Shown here piece by piece: positions 7,108-12,079 of a DNA stretch of 12,079 nt; within the stretch, counting starts at the first letter, position 1, and every line of letters starts with the position of its first letter. Both the position numbers and the translations under genes were made by a program. The notes under the pieces were generated by a model, which saw only the letters and a list, made by a program, of their open reading frames with translations, was not told the origin of the DNA and did not search any database. The stretch is from Physocladia obscura (lineage: Eukaryota; Chytridiomycota; Chytridiomycetes; Chytridiales; Chytriomycetaceae), in NCBI GenBank assembly GCA_027596945.1, contig JADGJH010001079.1, positions 1 through 12,079 on the forward strand, in the 5' to 3' direction.

Positions 7108-9663
7108 CGAACTTATCGGTTCTTTATCTTGACGAATTTCTTGGTGCTGCGTGGGTGAAAGAGTGGGTCAAAGATTTGTGGGAAAATGATGGAATCAAAA
7201 TCAATCTTCATTCCGTTTCGTTTTCGTCGAAAACGCAGTTGTGCAGTTACTTAAAAGGCACTTCATCTACATTTGATGTGGTCGTGTCTAGTTTCTTCCC
7301 TATTGATTCTCAAGTTTTGAGTTTGTTCAAAAAAGCACCTGTTTTAATTCATGCGCAGGTTTTTATCATCTGTTTTTAATGTTTTTACTGTAACTTTGAG
7401 CTTCTTTCAGGGTTCTGGATACAATCACATTGATGTGGACTGGTGTACAAAAAATGGAATAGTTGTCTGCAACAATATTGATTGGTAAGTATTTCGATTT
7501 GTTTTTCTTTGTTTTTCTAGATGTAAAAGATTGGATTAACAAACAGCATCAGGTGCTCAAACGAAGTTGCCGAATATGTTATGGCTGCAATTTTGAGCAG
7601 TTCTAGCGCGATTGAAATTTTCGACAAGCAAATCAAACATGGAGTCTGGAATCGTGACTCTGCCGCGCGCGATAGTCTGAGCGGTACAACATTAGGAATC
7701 ATTGGTTACGGAAAGGTTCATATTTGTTAATATTATTTATTTCAGTTGTAATTGAAAAGAAACAGATTGGACAAAAATTGGCTTCTTTTGCGGAGCCTTT
7801 TAACATAAAAATCAAAATTCACGATCCGCTCTTCAAATCTGTGGATCTCAATGAACTTCTTCAAACCTCTGACTTTATTAGCATCAACGTTCCACTCAAT
7901 AGCTCGACCCGCAATCTTCTCGACGCGTCCGCACTTTCGAAACTCAAGCAAAATGCCGTTTTAATAAACACGTCGCGCGGAGGAGTTGTGAACGAGACTG
8001 CTTTGATTAAAGCACTCAATGCATCACAGTTGAGGCTTTACGTAACTGATGTTTTGGAATCCGAGCCAATGGTTTCTCACGATCCGATTACGGTGCATCC
8101 AAAAGTCATCTGCACACCACACATTGCCGGCAAGACATCCCAGTCTGTGGTGCTAGCTGCTCGCAAACTGACTGAAAATTTCATCAACGTCATCAAGAAA
8201 CAGCCTTTATCGCGTCAAATAAATGGCAACGTGACGCAACGTATTTCGAGTGACATTAAAAGCGAAATTTCTTCTTCAAGTAATGGCGGCGCCAAAACAA
8301 TGCGAGACATTTTCGACATTTACTGTCGCCCAGGCAGCAACGTTCTCAATTTGGCAGCCGGAATGGTAGAACTAGTTCCGCCTGAGAAACTCCGATCAAT
8401 TGCCTCCAACCTGGTTCTTCTCGACTCGTCAGTAGCCTACTCGGACATTTCTTCGTTTCACATGTACCGCGACAGAAAAGGTGACACAGTCTACAGAAAA
8501 GCAATCCAGTTCCTCCAAGAAAATCATTATAAGCTTGGAAATCTCCCGCTTTCCAATATTCTCGCAACTTCAGGCGTCTCGGGGGGAACCCTTTGTGTAT
8601 ACCTCCATTTACGGGAAAAGTTTGAACCGGCGGGCAGTGGAAGGAAAATTAGAATTGGGCTCTTTGATCCATTTTATATTTACCACCGTGAGCAAGCGGT
8701 GTCAGTGTTTGGGGCTTCGGGGGTAGAATTTGAGTATATTCCAGTTAAAAAGTCAGATTTATCTTTTGATATTCCGGCAATTTGGAGTGCAGCGAAAAGG
8801 TGCAGTGTTATTAGTGATATAAATTCGTTTATCTTATTTAATCAATTAGGTGCGACGCAATTGTATTCACGAACCCAGGAAATCCAACAGCACATGCACT
8901 TACCTTAGAAGAAAGGAACGCATTCCAAGAAATTGCACAGAAAAATCCAAGCTGCGTGTTTGTAGCTGACGAAGTGTATGCAGACATGACGAATGTTGCT
9001 CACGTTTCATTTTCTGCGCCTTTTGCAGAAAATGTTGTGGTTGTGCGTGGATTTTCAAAGGTTGTTATTTTTCTTTTCTTTCCTTTCCTTGGTTATCATT
9101 ATCTTTTTTGCGTAAAGATTTATTTTTGTTTGCTTTATAGGCGCTTGCTGCAGGTGCTTGGAGATTGGGATACGCGTTAGGTCATGAAAATATGTTGAAA
9201 AGGCTTGCTGAAGCACATGATCGTGTTTTCATATGTGCAAAGTGAGTGAATTCTATATATTTTTTGGTTTATTTTGTTGACTCACATCATCTATTTTTTC
9301 TTCAGCTGGACACAAATGGCTGTTGGAAGTTACATCTTAAACCATTTTGACGACTTTCAAGCCCACTTATCCAAAGTCAATACAATCTTGAATGCCAACG
9401 AACAGATCCTTGCAACCGCGTTTCTCAAAGGACTCGGATGGACTTTGATTCCTGGCGACGGATCAATGTTTCGGCTGATCAAACACACGTGTGAAACAGA
9501 TGACCAAGCTTTCGAGTTGCTGATTTCCAAAGGCGTTGCAACTGTTCCTGGAAGTATGTTTGCGGCACCGACTAATGAGGGAAAAAGTGTTGGAATGGTT
9601 AGAATTCATTTGGCTTTTGAGACGGATAAAGCTGTTGCTGTAGCACGTCGATTAGTTCAATGA
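5837..9663 (+). CDS. trifunctional fusion: HPPD/HPDL-like dioxygenase + D-2-hydroxyacid dehydrogenase + PLP aminotransferase, 9 exons, 1107 aa
   Basis: Exons: 5837-6291, 6354-6672, 6750-7358, 7411-7484, 7553-7715, 7766-8799, 8850-9060, 9141-9241, 9306-9663 (3324 nt, divisible by three). Residues ~1-378 are a two-module VOC dioxygenase of the 4-hydroxyphenylpyruvate dioxygenase superfamily (Fe ligands H168, H259, E354). Residues ~382-685 are an NAD-dependent D-2-hydroxyacid dehydrogenase (GYGKIG at 537-542, R611, E640, H659). A Ser/Asn-rich linker follows. Residues ~717-1107 are a fold-type-I aminotransferase (N896, D925, Y928, PLP lysine K955, R963, R1088). Exon 3 joins dioxygenase to dehydrogenase and exon 6 joins dehydrogenase to aminotransferase without interruption, so this is one polypeptide. 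The ATG at 5837 has A at -3 and gives a start typical of HPPD; an in-frame ATG at 5708 would add 43 residues including a Lys run. No signal peptide or membrane segment is evident. The likely substrate family is tyrosine-derived: 4-hydroxyphenylpyruvate and hydroxymandelate or hydroxyphenyllactate. The exact reactions are inferred. Confidence 0.93.
7119..8203 (+). other. domain 2 of fusion: D-isomer-specific 2-hydroxyacid dehydrogenase
   Basis: The N-terminal substrate lobe starts near VLYLDEFLGAAW and continues through GSGYNHIDVDWC and SNEVAEYVMAA. The Rossmann motif is LGIIGYGKIGQ, followed by a DP at the nucleotide-specificity position. INTSRGG supplies the substrate Arg (R611), ESEP the Glu (E640) and CTPHIAG the general-base His (H659). 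Arg-to-Glu spacing is 29 residues, as in E. coli SerA. The length of about 300 residues is complete for the catalytic unit, with no ACT regulatory domain. It either reduces a 2-oxo acid (4-hydroxyphenylpyruvate reductase-like) or oxidises a 2-hydroxy acid such as hydroxymandelate; sequence does not decide. Confidence 0.88.
8294..9663 (+). other. domain 3 of fusion: PLP-dependent class I/II aminotransferase
   Basis: Motifs in order are TSGVSGG for the cofactor phosphate (~808-814), FDPFYIYH, TNPGNPTA (N896 beside the pyridine ring), VADEVYAD (D925 and Y928), VVRGFSKALAAGAWRLGY with Schiff-base K955 and R963, and GMVRIHLAFE with R1088 for the substrate carboxylate. It is about 390 residues and complete. 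The family transfers an amino group between an amino acid and a 2-oxo acid. The tyrosine/4-hydroxyphenylpyruvate pair is inferred from the fusion partner, not from a specificity motif. Confidence 0.88.
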
Positions 9664-9693
9664 AAGCTATTGAGTATTCCGTTATGTCAGTTC

Positions 9694-9699
9694 AATAAA
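9694..9699 (+). terminator. poly(A) signal AATAAA of the fusion gene
   Basis: AATAAA lies 30 nt after the TGA of the fusion gene, a normal position for cleavage shortly downstream. Confidence 0.65.
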
Positions 9700-9784
9700 G
9701 TCTATATAAATTTTAATTTAGGCAATGCTGACATGTGAATTTAAATAGTTTATTTTTTATTTTTTTATTTTAGCGCGTTTAAAG

Positions 9785-9790
9785 TTTATT
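9785..9790 (-). terminator. poly(A) signal AATAAA of the pyrroline-5-carboxylate reductase gene
   Basis: TTTATT on the plus strand reads AATAAA on the minus strand, 69 nt past the stop of the reductase. Further copies at 9764-9769, 9756-9761 and 9749-9754 are alternatives. Confidence 0.5.
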
Positions 9791-9859
9791 CTTTGAAACT
9801 GGGCCCTACTATATGCGAAAATCACACAATTAAAATAAAAAAAATTTAAAGAAAAAATT

Positions 9860-10924
9860 TTAAAAAAACTTTACCTGCGACCCAAGAATGTCACCCAACT
9901 CATCAGCTCTTTTTGTGGCAGCAACAACACAGTCTTTCATATGTTGCTTAACATTGTTATCATCAAAAACTTTTATTCCGGCTTCTGTGGTGCCTTTTGG
10001 ACTCGTGACATTACGCCTCAAAACAGAAAATTCTGTGTCCAGTTGCGATAAAGTCATTTTGCCGACACCAAGACACGTTTGGGCAACAAGACCGCGTGCA
10101 ATTTCTCGTGGCATTCCTTGTTCGACTGCGGCTTCGACCATCGCTTCGCAGAGATACAAAAAATAAGCAGGGCCAGAGCCTATAAAATAATTAGAAAAAA
10201 AAATTGGAAGAAAAAATAAATACCAGAAGTCCCCGTCACAACATCAAGAAGTTGTTCTTTATCCAACCAATAAGCCAGTTTCGAAAATGACGCACAGACA
10301 GCAAACGCAAGATCCTTTTGTTTTTCTGACACGGACTGACTTGCGTAAAGGCCAGATGCGCCTTCACTGACAAGCGCTGGAGTGTTGGGCATAACACGCA
10401 CGATGGTTTTGTAGTCGAGCCAACGTGCGAGATCAGCGACGCGAATGCCGGCGGCAATCGACAGAATGAGCGGATTGTTTGTGGATTCGGTTTTGAGTGG
10501 CGCGACGAGGGCTTCGGCAACGGCTTTGAGGACTTGTGGCTTTGTCGCGAGAACAATTACATGCGAGCCAAATATGGCGGCGGCGTTGTCGGTGGATGTT
10601 CGAACGCCTGGGAATCCGGTCCGGAGCAGCGCAAGTGTTGTCTTTTCATAGTGGTAATCATTTTAGTATTAAATCGGAAGTAATGTTACTTGTAAATTGC
10701 TTGTTTACCTCTTGCGGTTCAGTTACTGTAATGTTTCCCGCTGGATGCCCCGCTGCGAGTAGCCCGGCTATCATTGCTTTAGCCATGTTTCCACCGCCTG
10801 GAAGAAGAAATCAGTAACTGAAGCAGCACAATCACTCATCGGAAAACCAGATGTAAGTTCTCATCTGTTTCTACCACTTGCCTACAAAGCCGATCCGCGC
10901 CATCTTGTCCAGAGTTGCTGCCAT
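9860..10924 (-). CDS. PYCR: pyrroline-5-carboxylate reductase, 4 exons, 289 aa
   Basis: It catalyses the last step of proline synthesis, reducing 1-pyrroline-5-carboxylate to proline with NAD(P)H. Exons in transcript order: 10924-10882, 10797-10709, 10641-10224, 10179-9860 (870 nt, divisible by three). The dinucleotide-binding motif RIGFVGGGNMAKAMIAGL (10-27) spans the first junction. Further family marks are VLATKPQVL, VRVMPNTPALV, VVTGTSGSGPAYF across the last junction, and the C-terminal signature NVTSPKGTTEAG (about 240-251; bacterial enzymes usually have SPGGTT). Length is typical and the protein looks complete and soluble, with no clear targeting peptide. The start at 10924 gives MAATLDKMARIGF; a second ATG at 10903 would remove seven residues. 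The first intron is GC-AG. The final exon carries a possible donor after GSQ, but reading on gives only VKFF and a stop, so I end it there. Confidence 0.95.
10798..10881 (-). other. GC-AG intron in the reductase gene
   Basis: The 5' site reads G|GCAAGT and the 3' site CTTCTTCCAG|GC. Only this boundary joins IGFVG to GGNMAKA in frame, recreating the conserved P5CR nucleotide-binding motif. Reading straight on gives a TAG after three codons. It is the only non-GT donor among the reconstructed introns. Confidence 0.8.
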
Positions 10925-11506
10925 CTTTCGTTTCGATTCTTTTACAGCGAAATGGTTTCAGAGTAAGATAAGAAAGATTCCAAAAAATTTGCCGAAGGTC
11001 TTCAGACTCCCTGCAACTTACAATCACATTCACCCCCAACAGGATTCAACTACCGTCATGCTGCTCCAACCAATGTGTCAACTATCCAAACTACTTCAAA
11101 CAGCACCACCGAAACAGCAAAACTCGCAATCAAAGTCACACCAAAAACAACAAAGTTCATGTTTTGTCTCTGCACAACCATGGCCACACAGTACCAACAC
11201 CAATGCTATCATGAAAAAAAAATTATAGCGCTTGGAATGATTCAAAAAGGCATTGTTTGTCATCATTATCATTTGCTGTCTGGAGATGGTAGTGTTGTAT
11301 TTGGAGTTGTGGAAGATTGGGATTTGGACAGCAGTGGCAGTTAAGTGATGATTTTTCTCTATTATAACAACCAAGCTAGCTTGAAGATGGTGGTGTTGTG
11401 TTGGAGGGTGTGGAACATTGTGTTTCGACATTTCTGAATCGCCACAAAGTTCCCAAATCTTAGGGTTAGGCTTGCTGGCAAGGCTGAGGAAGTCCTGAGG
11501 TTCAAC
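10925..11506. other. upstream region of the reductase gene, no recognisable gene
   Basis: About 580 nt without a supportable coding region. It must include the reductase promoter on the minus strand. A plus-strand frame stays open from about 10991 to 11343 with Ser/Thr-rich composition and an H/C-rich patch. A minus-strand frame at 11096-11584 is open too, but it lies antisense to retroelement-like DNA. Neither resembles a known protein. The 50-nt repeat pair below lies here, and a perfect 12-nt palindrome CAAGCTAGCTTG sits at 11372-11383. Confidence 0.6.
11281..11430. repeat. diverged 50-nt direct repeat pair (11281-11330 and 11381-11430)
   Basis: The two copies are 100 nt apart start to start and align over their full length, with about four in five bases matching and two single-base gaps. 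Shared blocks include AGATGGT, GTGTTGT and TTGTGGAA versus GTGTGGAA. They may be an old duplication inside the degraded retroelement or an incipient minisatellite. Confidence 0.55.
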
Positions 11507-11899
11507 ATGGATAATAATATTGACCTCACACTGTTGGTGAAAACCTGGCTTTTGCCAACAGCATCTGTCCCCTTTAGATCTCATATAGTAAATCTAACAA
11601 ACAATAACAACCAAGTGATTGCAGGTGGCCGCCAAAACACTGGAGTATCCTGGCATTTGCAAACAACAACCTACACAACCAACTGCAAGTGATCTTTGAG
11701 CTTCCAGATGGCCTGTTTACAATACTGAGGGTGGACAATCTGATCACCCTGACAGCCCACGTCCCTCCTTCTGCAGCAAATTCAGCCCTCACATCAATTC
11801 TGGATGCAGCTGAAGTGTATTCGGATGGATTCTCACTGTGTTGTGTTGTAATGGGCAACCTGAATGTACGAATGGGCGAGGACACTGGAGACTCAACAA
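11507..11899 (+). pseudogene. decayed endonuclease (EEP/APE-type) fragment of a non-LTR retrotransposon
   Basis: Two plus-strand frames carry successive parts of an exonuclease-endonuclease-phosphatase fold. The first (11507 to about 11645) reads NNIDLTLLVKTWLLP, matching the usual 'D..ALQETWL' strand. The second (about 11640 to 11899) reads LAFANNNLHNQL and then VVMGNLNVRMGEDTGDS, matching the 'GDFNARLG..TGD' motif of LINE-type endonucleases. The frames are joined only by a shift near 11640-11650. Catalytic positions are lost: the Glu of ETW is Lys and the Asp of GDFN is Asn. No reverse transcriptase follows within the window. I read it as a dead fragment; the family assignment is from motif memory only. 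Confidence 0.55.
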
Positions 11900-12079
11900 A
11901 ACTGGAATGTAGTATTCCCGCTGGATGTCGCCGCTGTTACTGTGGTTTCGCTCGGTGCTGTGGCAGTTGCTGCCACTTTGTTTTGGGTGGCACCGGCTGC
12001 TATTTCGCTCGTTTTCGGCGCCTTTTCCATTAAGGCGTTGCTCGGCGCAGCCCCTTTCCCAGCCGTCATGATCGGGGTG
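11864..12079 (+). other. GC-rich open frame with hydrophobic segments, runs off window
   Basis: An ATG at 11864 (or a splice acceptor TGTAG ending at 11912) opens a frame with no stop to the window end. From about 11915 it encodes a hydrophobic Ala/Val-rich stretch (DVAAVTVVSLGAVAVAATLF, then a second block around APAAISLVFGAF). The DNA is noticeably GC-richer than the rest of the window. The minus strand is also open here, reading Ala/Thr-rich, so coding direction is uncertain. It could be an exon of a membrane protein gene continuing right, or retroelement-linked sequence. Confidence 0.3.

Larger units (their letters stand above)
9664..9859. other. convergent 3'-3' spacer
   Basis: These 196 nt separate two convergent genes. 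The left part carries the plus-strand AATAAA; the right part carries minus-strand AATAAA copies (TTTATT on the plus strand). The rest is AT-rich with no coding frame. Confidence 0.7.

Noticed and set aside
7746..7765. Alternative 3' splice site TTCAG ending at 7745 in the dehydrogenase intron
   Set aside because: Exonising 7746-7765 puts an immediate stop in frame; the acceptor ending at 7765 joins GYGK to IGQK as the Rossmann motif requires.
9888..10817. Plus-strand open frames within the P5C reductase interval
   Set aside because: They are shadows of the minus-strand reductase exons, which have clear family motifs.
11096..11584. 162-residue minus-strand open frame with His- and Cys-rich parts
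   Set aside because: It overlaps the repeat pair and the endonuclease relic on the other strand, has no recognisable motif and is probably chance.
10731..11938. Shared TTCCCGCTGGATG near 10735 and 11915, suggesting a second reductase copy
   Set aside because: Only about 13 nt match exactly, and the surrounding translation at 11915 has no P5C reductase features.
1..12079. CRISPR arrays, tRNA/rRNA genes, prokaryotic operons or phage genes
   Set aside because: No regularly spaced repeats and no tRNA- or rRNA-like sequence seen; the spliced genes show that the DNA is eukaryotic.

Overview
The window is nuclear DNA from a eukaryote with a compact genome. Three intact multi-exon genes can be reconstructed, with 24 introns, 20 of them 44-69 nt and the rest 77-94 nt. 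Splice sites are GT-AG with weak polypyrimidine tracts, plus one GC-AG intron. Coding DNA is moderately AT-rich, gaps between genes are about 0.2-0.5 kb, and AATAAA signals lie 3-105 nt after most stop codons. The lineage cannot be fixed from sequence alone. The ABC transporter resembles fungal YOR1/MRP-type proteins, and a decayed non-LTR retrotransposon lies at the right end. An early-diverging fungus or another small-genome protist is a guess, not a result.

Layout, left to right. (1) 47-390 (+): a small two-exon gene of unknown function. (2) 665-5353 (+): a 14-exon gene for a 1296-residue full ABC transporter of the ABCC/MRP class with all nucleotide-binding motifs. (3) 5837-9663 (+): a 9-exon gene for a 1107-residue protein joining three enzymes: a 4-hydroxyphenylpyruvate dioxygenase-like (HPPD/HPDL) domain, a D-2-hydroxyacid dehydrogenase, and a PLP fold-type-I aminotransferase. 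Both domain junctions fall inside uninterrupted exons, so the fusion is not a gene-model artefact. (4) 9860-10924 (-): a 4-exon pyrroline-5-carboxylate reductase of 289 residues, convergent with the fusion gene. (5) 10925-12079: no intact gene; a diverged 50-nt repeat pair, a frameshifted relic of a LINE-type endonuclease, and a GC-rich hydrophobic open frame that runs off the window.

The most interesting item is the triple fusion. All Fe-, NAD- and PLP-related catalytic residues are retained. In the dioxygenase part, the positions that separate homogentisate-forming HPPD from hydroxymandelate-forming HMS/HPDL are changed: the Pro/Asn loop is deleted and the C-terminal Phe is Ile. If the product is 4-hydroxymandelate, the other two domains are of the kinds needed to oxidise it to 4-hydroxyphenylglyoxylate and transaminate that to 4-hydroxyphenylglycine, with tyrosine as donor regenerating the starting 4-hydroxyphenylpyruvate. 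A role in ubiquinone head-group supply or plain tyrosine catabolism is the main alternative. The transporter and the proline gene show no sequence-level link to this chemistry.
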